Below, piece by piece: positions 43,297 through 52,322 of a DNA stretch of 64,000 bases. The DNA comes from Xanthomarina arctica (GTDB lineage Bacteria > Bacteroidota > Bacteroidia > Flavobacteriales > Flavobacteriaceae): NCBI RefSeq assembly GCF_014638915.1, contig NZ_BMFQ01000002.1, forward strand, positions 310,001 to 374,000, read 5' to 3'. Every line of letters starts with the position of its first letter. Position 1 is the first letter of the stretch. Under the pieces are notes generated by a model. The model had not been told where the DNA came from, searched no databases, and saw nothing but the letters and a program-made list of their open reading frames with translations. The position numbers and the translations under genes are program-made.

Positions 43297-43517
43297 CAAA
43301 CTCTAAATCCATGTGTTATTTTTTCGAGAGTACTAATTAAACTAGTGTCTAAATTTACATCGCTTGCTTCTGTATTTACATTTTAAGGTATGTTCATTAA
43401 ACAACTTCTGTTGTATTCTTTATACCAATAACAGCTTAGTTCTTTAACTCAAGAGTATTTTGCATGGAAGTTAGATGATTAATATTAAACTAAAACAGTC
43501 TTTAATTAACAAAACAT

Positions 43518-43539
43518 AAACATACTAACTGGTATTTTT
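43518..43539. promoter_or_regulatory. Candidate TetR operator A (autoregulatory)
   Basis: AAACATAC, six bases, then GTATTTTT. It has the same half-site and spacing as the site at 44174-44195 and lies directly before the -7 box of the tetR gene. Confidence 0.65.
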
Positions 43540-43544
43540 TTTAT

Positions 43545-43552
43545 TATTTTTG
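43545..43552 (+). promoter_or_regulatory. Candidate -7 promoter box very close to the tetR start codon
   Basis: TATTTTTG fits TAnnTTTG and ends only 4 bp before the ATG at 43557, implying a transcript with little or no leader. Confidence 0.45.
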
Positions 43553-43556
43553 TACC

Positions 43557-44159
43557 ATGCAACAGGAATTAAAATCTGAAATCACCAAACAACTCATTAT
43601 AAATAAAGCTTTTAGTTTATTTTATGAACATGGTTTTAAAACAACCAGTATCGATAAAATAATGAAAGAAACAACATTAAGTAAAGGTGCCTTTTATCAT
43701 CATTACAAGAGTAAAAAGGAGTTAGGGTTAGAAGTTATTAGTTTAAAAGTAGAAAAAAGAGTGGTTAATGGTATGATTTTGCCATTAAAGGAATCTGGTA
43801 ATGCTTATCAAATACTTCAGGAGGTTTTTGTAAATCGTTTAAAAGATTTTTCTATTTACGACAAGCAACATGGATGCCCAATGAACAATTTAATTAATGA
43901 AATTGGCAATAATGAAGTCGCTTATCAAAAAGCACTTAAAAATATTATTGAACAATGGAAAACTGCTTTAGTACAACTTATTGAAAGGGGGAAAGTTGAG
44001 AATTCCATTAAAAAGGATATTTCAAGTAAAGCAACTGCAATGTATTTGATAAGTTCTTTTGAAGGTATTCGAGGTATTAGAAAATTGTATGATACCGATG
44101 TAGTTATAGAAGAGTATATCTCAGGCCTTTCTTTTTACTTACAACAGATGAAAGTTTAA
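43557..44159 (+). CDS. TetR family transcriptional regulator
   Basis: 200 residues. DNA-binding domain at residues 8-55 (KQLIINKAFSLFYEHGFKTTSIDKIMKETTLSKGAFYHHYKSKKELG), then a helical ligand domain of the kind seen in TetR_C-like regulators with CPMNNLINEIGN. The start is fixed by lack of any other Met before the domain. Nearly identical half-sites (AAACATAC/GTATGTTT-like) flank it, one before itself and one before the HAD gene, so it likely represses itself and the three downstream genes. Confidence 0.88.
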   Translation: MQQELKSEITKQLIINKAFSLFYEHGFKTTSIDKIMKETTLSKGAFYHHYKSKKELGLEVISLKVEKRVVNGMILPLKESGNAYQILQEVFVNRLKDFSIYDKQHGCPMNNLINEIGNNEVAYQKALKNIIEQWKTALVQLIERGKVENSIKKDISSKATAMYLISSFEGIRGIRKLYDTDVVIEEYISGLSFYLQQMKV

Positions 44160-44173
44160 TTTTTTTTAACTAT

Positions 44174-44195
44174 AAACATACCTATTAGTATGTTT
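44174..44195. promoter_or_regulatory. Candidate TetR operator B
   Basis: AAACATAC and its exact complement GTATGTTT are separated by six bases, centred in the 55-bp gap between tetR and the HAD gene. Same half-site and spacing as operator A. Confidence 0.7.
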
Positions 44196-44214
44196 TATTA
44201 AATATATATGTATT

Positions 44215-45012
44215 ATGATAAATGAAAGAAGAGATTTTATTAAAAAATCAACATTAATGGGATTGGGTCTTGCGGCAACACCTCAATTTGGAATGGCATC
44301 CAGCACTTCAGAAAATTCAAAAGAAGATTTAAGTACTAGACCAAAAGTATTATTTTTTGATGTAAATGAAACCCTATTGGATTTAACTGCAATGAAAGAG
44401 AGTGTAGGGAAGGCTCTAGGGAATAGAAACGATTTATTACCATTATGGTTCACTACAATGTTACAATATTCTTTAGTAACAACTGTTGGAGGACAATATA
44501 ATGATTTTGGTATTATTGGTGCGGCCGCGTTACAAATGGTAGCCGCTAACAATAATATTACCCTAACAGAAAGTCAAGCAAGAGAAGCTATACTTACTCC
44601 AATTAGGTCTTTGCCAGCACATCCAGATGTAAAGCCATCGTTAGCGAGATTAAAAAATGCTGGGTATAAGTTGGTCTCATTTACAAATTCATCAAATAAA
44701 GGTGTTGAAACTCAATTTAAAAATGCAGGTCTAATCGATTATTTTGATGAGAGATTAAGTATTGAAGATATGGGTAAATTTAAGCCAGATACGGATAGTT
44801 ATAATTGGGCGGCTAGAAAAATGGGTATAGCTCCAAAAGAAAGTTTATTAGTAGCGGCACATGGCTGGGATATTGCAGGTGCTATTTGGGCAGGCTGGAG
44901 AACGGCTTTTATTAGCAGACCAGGAGCTCAATTATATCCTCTTGCTCCAAAACCTGAATTCAATGAAATGAATTTAAAATTAGTTACAGATAAATTAATC
45001 GCATTAAAATAA
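44215..45012 (+). CDS. Type II haloacid dehalogenase (HAD) with twin-arginine signal
   Basis: 265 residues. A Tat signal (NERRDFIKKSTLMGLGLAATP) predicts export of the folded enzyme to the periplasm. The HAD domain (about 43-260) has nucleophile Asp49 in VLFFDVNETLLDL, motif II in LVSFTNSSNKG, Lys in KFKPDTDSYNWAARKMG and the metal-side motif in HGWDIAGAIWAGW. This matches L-2-haloacid dehalogenases, which hydrolyse halogenated short acids; the natural substrate is unknown. First gene of a TetR-controlled operon with a DoxX-like protein and an SDR, 1 bp before the DoxX start. Confidence 0.85.
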   Translation: MINERRDFIKKSTLMGLGLAATPQFGMASSTSENSKEDLSTRPKVLFFDVNETLLDLTAMKESVGKALGNRNDLLPLWFTTMLQYSLVTTVGGQYNDFGIIGAAALQMVAANNNITLTESQAREAILTPIRSLPAHPDVKPSLARLKNAGYKLVSFTNSSNKGVETQFKNAGLIDYFDERLSIEDMGKFKPDTDSYNWAARKMGIAPKESLLVAAHGWDIAGAIWAGWRTAFISRPGAQLYPLAPKPEFNEMNLKLVTDKLIALK

Positions 45013-45013
45013 G

Positions 45014-45397
45014 ATGAAAAAAATTATCCATTTATTAATAAACCTAGTGTCCATTTTAATCCTCTTGTTTTTTGCCATACCAAAAATATTAGGCCAGGCT
45101 AAAAGTGTCGCTGGTTTTAATCAATTTGAAAGTCTTCTGGGTATTGACGCTACTTTTTTTAGACTTTTCACAGGCTTTTCAGAATTAGCAATCATTATTT
45201 TAATACTAATTTATACATTTATTAGAAAAAAAATAGCTGGTAAATTGGCATATCTGTTTTTATTCGTAACTATGATAACAGCCTTAGGAATCGAATTTTT
45301 TATTAGGCCAGAACCTGTAATGCTTTTGGTTATAATAGCCATAGTATTATCACTATTTTCCATTTATCAATTAAAATACATACTAAATCATGAATAG
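45014..45397 (+). CDS. DoxX-like membrane protein
   Basis: 127 residues with four helices (about 5-25, 45-67, 75-93, 103-120). The pattern FAIPKILGQAKSVAGFNQF...FFRLFTGFSELAIIILIL is typical of DoxX-like proteins, which often sit beside oxidoreductases and are linked to quinone or electrophile handling. The role here is inferred only from context: between a periplasmic HAD enzyme and an SDR, overlapping the latter by 8 bp. Confidence 0.75.
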   Translation: MKKIIHLLINLVSILILLFFAIPKILGQAKSVAGFNQFESLLGIDATFFRLFTGFSELAIIILILIYTFIRKKIAGKLAYLFLFVTMITALGIEFFIRPEPVMLLVIIAIVLSLFSIYQLKYILNHE

Positions 45398-46127
45398 CCT
45401 AGACAACAAAGTAATCTTAGTTACTGGTTCATCAAAAGGAATTGGTAAAGAAGTTGCGATTCTTTTAGCAAAAAATGGAGCGAAAATTATAGTCAATCAC
45501 TCTAACAGTACTCAAGAGGCGGAGACCACCGTAAATGAAATTAAACAAAATGGGGGAGAAGCCATTGCTATAAAAGCAGATGTAAGTGATAAGAATCAAG
45601 TAACTCAACTATTTGACAAAGCCATCATGAAATTCGGAAAAATAGATGTTTTGGTTAATAATGCAGGAACTATGATCTCCAAAAAATTGAAGGATAATAC
45701 CCAAGAAGATTTTACAAAACAGTTTGAAGTAAATGTAAGAGGTGTTTTTAATACCCTACAGGAAGCAGATAGTAAATTGGCTGATAATGGAATTATTATT
45801 AACTTCTCATCGAGTACTACAAAACTAATGCTCCCAACTTATGCTATCTATTCAGCAACTAAAGCCGCTGTAGAACAAATAACAAGAGTGTTTTCTAAAG
45901 AGATAGGTAGAGGGATTTCAGTTAATGCTATTGCTCCAGGAGCAACGGAAACTGAGTTGTTTTTAAACGGAAAATCTCAAGAACAAATTGATAAGCTAAG
46001 TTCTATGAATGCTTTTAATCGACTAGCAAAACCTATCGATATAGCCAAAGTTGTGTTGTTTTTAGCTAGTGATGATTCTAAATGGATATCGGGACAAGTA
46101 ATAGGGGCTAATGGAGCTTTAGTTTAA
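45390..46127 (+). CDS. Short-chain dehydrogenase/reductase (SDR)
   Basis: 245 residues, the classical size. Cofactor motif VTGSSKGIGKEVA at about 11-23, NNAGTM at about 90, catalytic Ser in NFSSSTTK and Tyr154/Lys158 in YSATKAAVEQ. The binding loop contains an ADVSDK motif. It reduces or oxidises a carbonyl or alcohol using NAD(P)H. Translationally coupled to the DoxX-like gene (8-bp overlap), it is the last gene of the TetR operon. Confidence 0.9.
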   Translation: MNSLDNKVILVTGSSKGIGKEVAILLAKNGAKIIVNHSNSTQEAETTVNEIKQNGGEAIAIKADVSDKNQVTQLFDKAIMKFGKIDVLVNNAGTMISKKLKDNTQEDFTKQFEVNVRGVFNTLQEADSKLADNGIIINFSSSTTKLMLPTYAIYSATKAAVEQITRVFSKEIGRGISVNAIAPGATETELFLNGKSQEQIDKLSSMNAFNRLAKPIDIAKVVLFLASDDSKWISGQVIGANGALV

Positions 46128-46309
46128 GATTAATTTAAAAGTTGAAAATCCATTATTAACTATCGATTTCTAGCTTAATTATGAATATGGAAGCATCAAG
46201 ACTCGCTAAATTCTACTAACTTTGTATTTACCAAATAGGCTCTTAGCGAATAACTCTGAAATTGTATAAATCAGTAAAGCTAAATAATACCAAATAGTTA
46301 GAATAAGGC

Positions 46310-46930
46310 ATGAATGATAATATATATATAGATAAATTTCAAAAAAAAACAGACTCCGAATTAGAGGCTATTATAGAGCATAAAGAAAAATATAATGATG
46401 AAGCTTTATTAGCAACTATAGAAGTTTTAAAATCTAGAAATCGTGAATCAGCTATTTTTGAAACTATTGAAACTGAGATTCAACTTTCAAAAGAAAATGA
46501 GATTCTTGCTCAAAAGTTAACAATAGAAGAAGACAAAAAGAATAACAACATTTCTGATAATTCAACTGCACCCGAATTGTATTCAAAACGTGTTATAATG
46601 GTTTTTTCGGTGTTATTTTCAACTATTTTTGGAGCTGTTTTACTCATGGCTAATTTAAAGCAAACGGGCAACACAAAAGGCCAGATGCAAGTTTTAATTT
46701 TTGGCGTGTTGTATACTATTGGATCTGTTGTAATAATCGATTTATTAAAGATACAATCCAATTTAGGAATCATTTTTAATTTTGTAGGCGTAGGAATTTT
46801 AACTGAATACTTTTGGAATAAATATATTGGTAAAGAGGTTGAACACAAAAACAGAAGCTGGATAAAACCAGCCATTATTTCTGTATTAATTACTATTCCA
46901 CTAATGCTAATAATTATCTACGGACAGTAA
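46310..46930 (+). CDS. Hypothetical membrane protein with acidic N-terminal helices
   Basis: 206 residues. Residues 1-90 are a charged helical region (YIDKFQKKTDSELEAIIEHKEKYNDEALLATIEVLKSRN), like short helical repeats found at the start of other flavobacterial membrane proteins; four hydrophobic segments fill residues about 98-204. No catalytic motif. Family not recognised. It lies alone between the SDR operon and the LytT gene. Confidence 0.65.
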   Translation: MNDNIYIDKFQKKTDSELEAIIEHKEKYNDEALLATIEVLKSRNRESAIFETIETEIQLSKENEILAQKLTIEEDKKNNNISDNSTAPELYSKRVIMVFSVLFSTIFGAVLLMANLKQTGNTKGQMQVLIFGVLYTIGSVVIIDLLKIQSNLGIIFNFVGVGILTEYFWNKYIGKEVEHKNRSWIKPAIISVLITIPLMLIIIYGQ

Positions 46931-47052
46931 TAATTAGTCATTTGAATGTTGTAAAACCTTATACTTGGAAGAATTAAATGTTCTAAGAAAAAAAGGTTTT
47001 AAACGCTTCTTTTTAAAAATGGAATATACAATTGTAGAAAAAACTGACGTTC

Positions 47053-47769
47053 TCAAAACCTCTCCAACAATTCCAACACCTCTTTCTTATAGCTTCTACT
47101 TATGGTTAGGGCTTGGCCATGAATAACAATATGCTCGTTGGTAAATGATGTAATATGAGCCAATGCAATGACATAAGATCTGTGAATTCTAAGAAACTGT
47201 TTGCTTGGTAATTTGGCTTCGATAGCGCTTATAGTTTCTCTGGTAACAAGAGTTTCTGTAGCCAGGTGGATTTTTATGTAATCGCTATAACTTTCAATAT
47301 AGATAATATGTTCAAAATCCACTTTAATCATCCGTCTGTCTGAACGCACAAACATAAACTGATTATTTTCTGTTTTCTGTAAAGTCTTGGTATTTGTATC
47401 GCTATAAACTTCAAAATACGTGTTTACAGCTTTTAGTAAGCGTTCAAACGAAATAGGTTTTAATAAATAATCTACAGCTTGCAGTTCGAATCCTTCCACA
47501 GCATAATCGCGATAAGCAGTTGTGAAGATAATTTTAATGTTTTTGTTAATGGACTTGGCAAAAGAAATTCCTGAAATCTCAGGCATGTTAATATCTAAGA
47601 AAACCAAATCAATGTCATTGTTACTTAAAATATTAAAGGCTTCCATGGCATTAGAGCAACTTGCAATCACGTTTATGTGACTTATTTTCGACAGATGGGT
47701 GGCAATAATCTCTCTAGCAATAGCTTCGTCGTCGACAATTAAGCAGGATATGTTTTTTGGATCACTCAC
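47053..47769 (-). CDS. LytTR-type response regulator
   Basis: 238 residues. Receiver domain at about 8-120, with acidic pocket VDDE and phosphoacceptor Asp59 in DLVFLDINMPEI; LytTR DNA-binding domain at about 140-238 (FMFVRSDRRMIKVDFEHIIYIESYSDYIKIH, RIHRSYVIALAHI). It is directly adjacent to the LytS-like kinase gene (no gap), the usual flavobacterial pair. Targets unknown. Confidence 0.92.
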   Translation of the reverse strand: MSDPKNISCLIVDDEAIAREIIATHLSKISHINVIASCSNAMEAFNILSNNDIDLVFLDINMPEISGISFAKSINKNIKIIFTTAYRDYAVEGFELQAVDYLLKPISFERLLKAVNTYFEVYSDTNTKTLQKTENNQFMFVRSDRRMIKVDFEHIIYIESYSDYIKIHLATETLVTRETISAIEAKLPSKQFLRIHRSYVIALAHITSFTNEHIVIHGQALTISRSYKKEVLELLERF

Positions 47770-48822
47770 TTAGTTTGCGTTTAATTTTAATTCGACTTTA
47801 AATAGGTTTTTAGTGTCGTCAATATGTAGCTGGTAGTTGTTTTTATATAGTAAATCTAAACGTTTTTGAATGTTCTCCAAACCAATACCATGGCTGGTGT
47901 CTTCAGTTTTTGAATGTGTGTTTTCTATTGAAAATATTAAATTGTCATCTTTGGAAACTAAGTCAATTTTAATGGTTAAAACCCCATTCTTTAAATGTCC
48001 ATGCTTAAAGCTATTCTCTACAAAAGGAAGTAGGAGCATAGGCGCAATTTGGGTGCTTTCTAATATGTTTTCAATATGAAAAGAAACATCTAAAGTGTTG
48101 TTGAATCTCATTTTCTCCAGTTCGATATAATCTTTAATATGATTAATTTCTTCAGATAAAAGCACAAAAGGTTTATCGACCTGATACAACAAATAATCTA
48201 ATAAATTAGAGAGTTTTAAGATCATCTCAGGAGTTTCATCTGCTTTCTTTAAAGCGAAGCCATACATGGTATTTAAGGTGTTAAACAAGAAATGCGGATG
48301 AATTTGCATTTTAAGGTAATTCAATTCTTGTTCCTTAAGTTTTAGTTGTGTTTCTAAGATTTTAGTTTCTAGTTTCTTGGTGTTTTCGGCTTGTTTTAAA
48401 TTCAGTTTTAATAATTTATAACCACTTACAATAATAACCACTAAATAAACACTAGTTGTTACCAGCAGAATATTTCTGGTAATGGGGTTCATGTCTGTAT
48501 AATTGAAATTTGCCAAGTAAATAAGACTAAAAAATATGGAAACCATTATCAGGTAACCAGAAATGATAAAGGTATAAAAACTGTACAATCCAAAAAGCCA
48601 ATAGCGTTTGGTTACTAAATAATCTGGGATTAATTTATAGATGGATACATACGTTGTAGTAATGGTAATGGGCATTAAAAATAACGAAAACATCAAGGTC
48701 TTATTGAAATCATTGCTCCCTGTACCAAAAAAATAAGTAAAAAACAATAGGACTCCACACCAAAAAAGGAAGTGCAGCAAGCCACGTATTAAGGTTTTAA
48801 ATATGATTTTTTGGGTAAGCAT
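47770..48822 (-). CDS. LytS-like sensor histidine kinase
   Basis: 350 residues. Four membrane helices at about 12-160, a coiled-coil linker (LKQAENTKKLETKILETQLKLKEQEL), then the His_kinase domain with the phosphorylated His in MQIHPHFLFNTLN and an ATP-binding domain (LLPFVENSFKHG, SHGIGLENIQKRLDLLY). No extracellular sensor domain. It phosphorylates the response regulator encoded immediately downstream. Confidence 0.92.
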   Translation of the reverse strand: MLTQKIIFKTLIRGLLHFLFWCGVLLFFTYFFGTGSNDFNKTLMFSLFLMPITITTTYVSIYKLIPDYLVTKRYWLFGLYSFYTFIISGYLIMVSIFFSLIYLANFNYTDMNPITRNILLVTTSVYLVVIIVSGYKLLKLNLKQAENTKKLETKILETQLKLKEQELNYLKMQIHPHFLFNTLNTMYGFALKKADETPEMILKLSNLLDYLLYQVDKPFVLLSEEINHIKDYIELEKMRFNNTLDVSFHIENILESTQIAPMLLLPFVENSFKHGHLKNGVLTIKIDLVSKDDNLIFSIENTHSKTEDTSHGIGLENIQKRLDLLYKNNYQLHIDDTKNLFKVELKLNAN

Positions 48823-49013
48823 GTCAACAAATTATGCTACAATAATAACATAATTTTTCAGGAACTCATTTTTTTATAGACGGATAACCAATTAAGCAAG
48901 CAATTTAACAAACCTGTTGAAAAGGATTCTAATTTGGTAGAGTATCGCTTTGTTCACATTCAATTCTATTTGAAGTATATGTTTGTAATCTATTAATCAT
49001 AACCCTTATAAAC

Positions 49014-50339
49014 ATGAAAAAGTTACTTATTATAATTTTGGTTGTTTGGAATTTTTCAAACCTAACAGCACAAAACTTTAATCAATTAGATGAATTTCTA
49101 GAAACTCTATACAAGAATCATAAAATGATGGGAAATTTAACCATCTCAAAAGATGGAAATACCATCTATAATAAGTCTGTGGGTTATCAAGTTATAAACG
49201 GAAAAGAGAGTATTCCAATTACTGATGCTTCTAAATTTAGAATTGGTTCTATAACTAAAACCTTTACAGCTGTCATGATATTTCAGCTTATAGATGAAGG
49301 AAAGTTAAAACTAGAACAACCATTATCCAAATATTTTCCACAAATTCCAGGCTCGGAAAGCATCACAATAGCTAGTATGTTAAATCATTCCAGTGGCTTG
49401 TTTAATATTGCTCAAGATGAGAATTTTAACGAGGAAATTGAAACAACAAGAGAGCAAATGTTATCTAAGATTTCAAGTCATCAACTAAATTTTGAAGTTG
49501 GTGAAAAACATGAATACAGCAATACCAACTATGTGCTTTTAGGTTATATTTTAGAAGATGTTGAAAAAGCACCTTACAGCCAGATTTTAGAAACTAGAAT
49601 TGTCAAAACATTAAATTTAAAAAATACATTTTTTGGGAGCGCAATAAATACAACTAATAATGAATGTTTATCATATTATTATGATGATAATGATGGCTCT
49701 TTACATGAAGCAAATCAAGCTATCTTAACAATTCCTGGGGGAGCAGGAGGAATTGTTTCAAATCCTTCAGATCTAGTTATTTTTCTCAATGGGTTGTTTC
49801 AAGGTAAATTAATGTCTGAAAAGAGTTTTAATGTGATGACCACTATAAACGATGAATTTGGAAGTGGTATTTTAAGTGCTAAAAAAAATGGGATGACCAT
49901 CTATGCCCATAACGGCACGATAGACTTTTTTAGATCCATGTATATTTACATTCTAGATTTAGATATTGCTATTGCTTTAAACACGAATGCATTAGATTAC
50001 GGTTTGATGCCCATTATGTTTAACGCTATTGCAGCTATAAAGGGAGAAGATTTAAATATGCCTTCTTTTAAATCGGCAGTTTTAAGTGAATCTGAATTAA
50101 ACCAATATATAGGTGTTTATGAATCTGATGAGTTGCCATTCAATTTGGTTTTTGAATCCGATGGTAAGGTTCTTAAAGGTGCGCCAGAAGGCAGTGATAT
50201 GAAAGTTTTAAAAGCAATTAATCCCGATGAGTTTGCCTTAGAATCCTTAGGTGTTACTTTAATATTTAATTTAGAAGCTAAAACATTATTATTTAATCAA
50301 GCAGGCGAAGCTCCTAAAACCTTAACCAAGATCAAATAA
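49014..50339 (+). CDS. Serine hydrolase of the beta-lactamase class C/PBP4* family
   Basis: 441 residues with a signal peptide (MKKLLIIILVVWNFSNLTAQ). Nucleophile Ser79 in RIGSITKTF (SxxK), the Tyr motif in KHEYSNTNYVLLG (YxN), and HNGTIDFF as the third (HxG) motif. Residues about 360-441 are a beta-rich C-terminal domain. It likely acts on peptides, esters or beta-lactam-like substrates in the periplasm; the family is too broad to assign more. A TAnnTTTG match (TATGTTTG) lies 29 bp upstream of the start. Confidence 0.88.
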   Translation: MKKLLIIILVVWNFSNLTAQNFNQLDEFLETLYKNHKMMGNLTISKDGNTIYNKSVGYQVINGKESIPITDASKFRIGSITKTFTAVMIFQLIDEGKLKLEQPLSKYFPQIPGSESITIASMLNHSSGLFNIAQDENFNEEIETTREQMLSKISSHQLNFEVGEKHEYSNTNYVLLGYILEDVEKAPYSQILETRIVKTLNLKNTFFGSAINTTNNECLSYYYDDNDGSLHEANQAILTIPGGAGGIVSNPSDLVIFLNGLFQGKLMSEKSFNVMTTINDEFGSGILSAKKNGMTIYAHNGTIDFFRSMYIYILDLDIAIALNTNALDYGLMPIMFNAIAAIKGEDLNMPSFKSAVLSESELNQYIGVYESDELPFNLVFESDGKVLKGAPEGSDMKVLKAINPDEFALESLGVTLIFNLEAKTLLFNQAGEAPKTLTKIK

Positions 50340-50453
50340 TTATAAGACGGAGGTTAATTCCTTTACTAATCTGGTTGTTCGTCGCATTTAAGTTTTTTTA
50401 CCGAGGAACTCCATTAAATTTGAACTATAATTAAATATTAAAACCCATCAATT

Positions 50454-50861
50454 ATGAAACTATTTATCTTATTACCAGCAACATTACTTGCCGTAAACCC
50501 TTTTGTTGACAGATTTAATGAGGGAGGCCCACTTTTTATGTCTTTAATATTAATTTGTTTGTTGTTGTCTTTGTTCTTCATAGTAAAAGGATTTCTAAGC
50601 ATAAATAATGACAGCAAGAAATCAAAAAAAATGTTACAGTTAACGGTAGATACTAGTTTATTAGGATTGGTATTGGGGTTTTTAGGCTCTGTCATCGGAT
50701 TAATTACAGCCTTCGATTCTATAGAAGCTATGGGCAATCCAGATCCAGCAATTTTTGCTGGAGGTCTTAAAGTATCTTTATTAACAGCAACATTTGGATT
50801 ATTCACTTTTATTGTTGCCAGAATTGGAATTGTTATTTTAAGAGGGATGCAAAAAGAGTAA
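50454..50861 (+). CDS. Short MotA/TolQ/ExbB-like membrane protein
   Basis: 135 residues with three helices (about 22-44, 63-88, 100-125). The stretch LGLVLGFLGSVIGLITAFDSIE ... AIFAGGLKVSLLTATFGLFTF is the MotA/TolQ/ExbB proton-channel core. It is shorter than usual family members and no TolR/ExbD or MotB gene is nearby, so it may not energise a partner in the usual way. A strong terminator follows. Confidence 0.8.
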   Translation: MKLFILLPATLLAVNPFVDRFNEGGPLFMSLILICLLLSLFFIVKGFLSINNDSKKSKKMLQLTVDTSLLGLVLGFLGSVIGLITAFDSIEAMGNPDPAIFAGGLKVSLLTATFGLFTFIVARIGIVILRGMQKE

Positions 50862-50899
50862 GTCTTTAAGACAGACCATAGATGCTATTTTTGCTACAT

Positions 50900-50971
50900 A
50901 AAGCGAGTCACTTGATTGTTAAATCCCTGTCTATTTATAAGGAAATTAGCTCAAAGTGACTCGCTTTTTTT
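50900..50971 (+). terminator. Rho-independent terminator with long loop
   Basis: AAAGCGAGTCACTT (50900-50913) and AAGTGACTCGCTTT (50954-50967) form a perfect 14-bp stem around 40 bases, followed by a T run. Confidence 0.85.
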
Positions 50972-51143
50972 AGGTTAAAAAATTTAATACTTGCCTAAGT
51001 AAGAAAATTTGAAGATATTAGTTGCTTGATAATTATAATAGCTTATTAATTATTAAAGTAACCAAGTCGATTTTCAATACTAAATTTATGTATGGTATAT
51101 AAATTATTGTTAGGAAGGTTTTGATATGAAGCAAGGTTAAACT

Positions 51144-51176
51144 AATCCCTTTTCAGAAATGAAGAGGGATTTTTTG
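51144..51176 (+). terminator. Terminator with GAAA (GNRA) tetraloop
   Basis: AATCCCTTTTCA pairs with TGAAGAGGGATT (one G-U) around GAAA, followed by TTTTT. It is nearly the same sequence as the terminator at 56086-56117. Both terminators at 50900 and 51144 lie in the 412-bp spacer 50862-51273, which otherwise shows no gene. Confidence 0.8.
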
Positions 51177-51273
51177 GTTTTTCAGGAATAGGTTTGAATT
51201 TAAAATCAAAATAGCCGAACTTAGCTTTATGCTTTTAATGGTAGCATTTTAAATTTAATCTAAAACAAATCAG

Positions 51274-52113
51274 ATGCCAATAGAAAACATTCCTGAAATC
51301 TTTATCACCAACAAGAAGGAACATCCTGATTTGTTTGTTTACGATTTTAAAATGACGAGCGATGTTGTAAAAAGCAAGGTGAATTTAGGAATGAATATGT
51401 TTAGCTTTTTACAAGTTGGAAAAAAACAAGTACATTTTGCAGGAACATCGGTAGCAGTTAATAAAGACCAATCTCTATTGCTTAAAAAAGGAAATTGGCT
51501 ATGGACCGAGTTATTGGATGCAGAAGCTATTTATTATTGTAAACTCTTCTTTTTTTCTGAAAAGAAACTCACAGATTTTTTAAGTAAGTACACTAATAAT
51601 GTCAAGCCATATATTGAAGAAGTCCCTTATTTTGTTATAGAAAATGACGAATATATTGCTGCTTTTATAGCCTCTTTATCGTCTAATACTTTTAAAAATC
51701 ACAGCTATAGCGACGCTTTAATAGTTTTAAAATTTGAAGAAATCATGCTGTATCTACTTAATAAATATGGTAATAAATTCGAATATTATTTACATTCTTT
51801 AATTTCTAAAGAAGTTTCACCATTTAAGAATACAGTAGAAAGTAATGTGCACTCTAACTTAAAATTGGAAGAAATTGCTTTTTTATGTAATATGAGTTTA
51901 TCTACATTTAAACGTCATTTTACAAACGAATATAATGAACCACCAGGAAAATGGTTACAAGACAAGCGTCTACAAAAAGCAAAAGAGCTGTTACAAGGAG
52001 GGGATTTAAAAGCGTCTGATATCTATTTAGATATTGGGTATAATAATCTGTCTAACTTTAGTGTTGCTTTTAAAAACAAGTTTGGAATTAGTCCAACAGA
52101 CATATCGAATTAA
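51274..52113 (+). CDS. AraC family transcriptional regulator
   Basis: 279 residues. An N-terminal ligand-type region (about 1-165) of the AraC_N-like fold is followed by an AraC DNA-binding pair at about 185-279 (NLKLEEIAFLCNMSLSTFKRHFTNEYNEPPGKWL and DIYLDIGYNNLSNFSVAFKNKFGISPTDIS). It lies 209 bp before an aldehyde dehydrogenase gene on the same strand and probably activates it. Confidence 0.88.
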   Translation: MPIENIPEIFITNKKEHPDLFVYDFKMTSDVVKSKVNLGMNMFSFLQVGKKQVHFAGTSVAVNKDQSLLLKKGNWLWTELLDAEAIYYCKLFFFSEKKLTDFLSKYTNNVKPYIEEVPYFVIENDEYIAAFIASLSSNTFKNHSYSDALIVLKFEEIMLYLLNKYGNKFEYYLHSLISKEVSPFKNTVESNVHSNLKLEEIAFLCNMSLSTFKRHFTNEYNEPPGKWLQDKRLQKAKELLQGGDLKASDIYLDIGYNNLSNFSVAFKNKFGISPTDISN

Positions 52114-52249
52114 AAAGGCTATCATTATATCATTGATTTTTAGTTAGTTAAATATTATTAGTAATATTAATTCATCCTAAAAAACCACATTGACCTTTTT
52201 TCATAAGTTATTGAACCGTATCAATAAATAGAAAGCTAAGAAGCTGACG

Positions 52250-52257
52250 TAAATTTG
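52250..52257 (+). promoter_or_regulatory. Candidate -7 promoter box of the aldehyde dehydrogenase gene
   Basis: TAAATTTG matches TAnnTTTG, 65 bp upstream of the ATG. Confidence 0.4.
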
Positions 52258-52322
52258 CATTGTAATTAAACAACACTTGTTTTGGCAAGTTCAATTAAGA
52301 ATCAAATTTAAAATTTATAATT

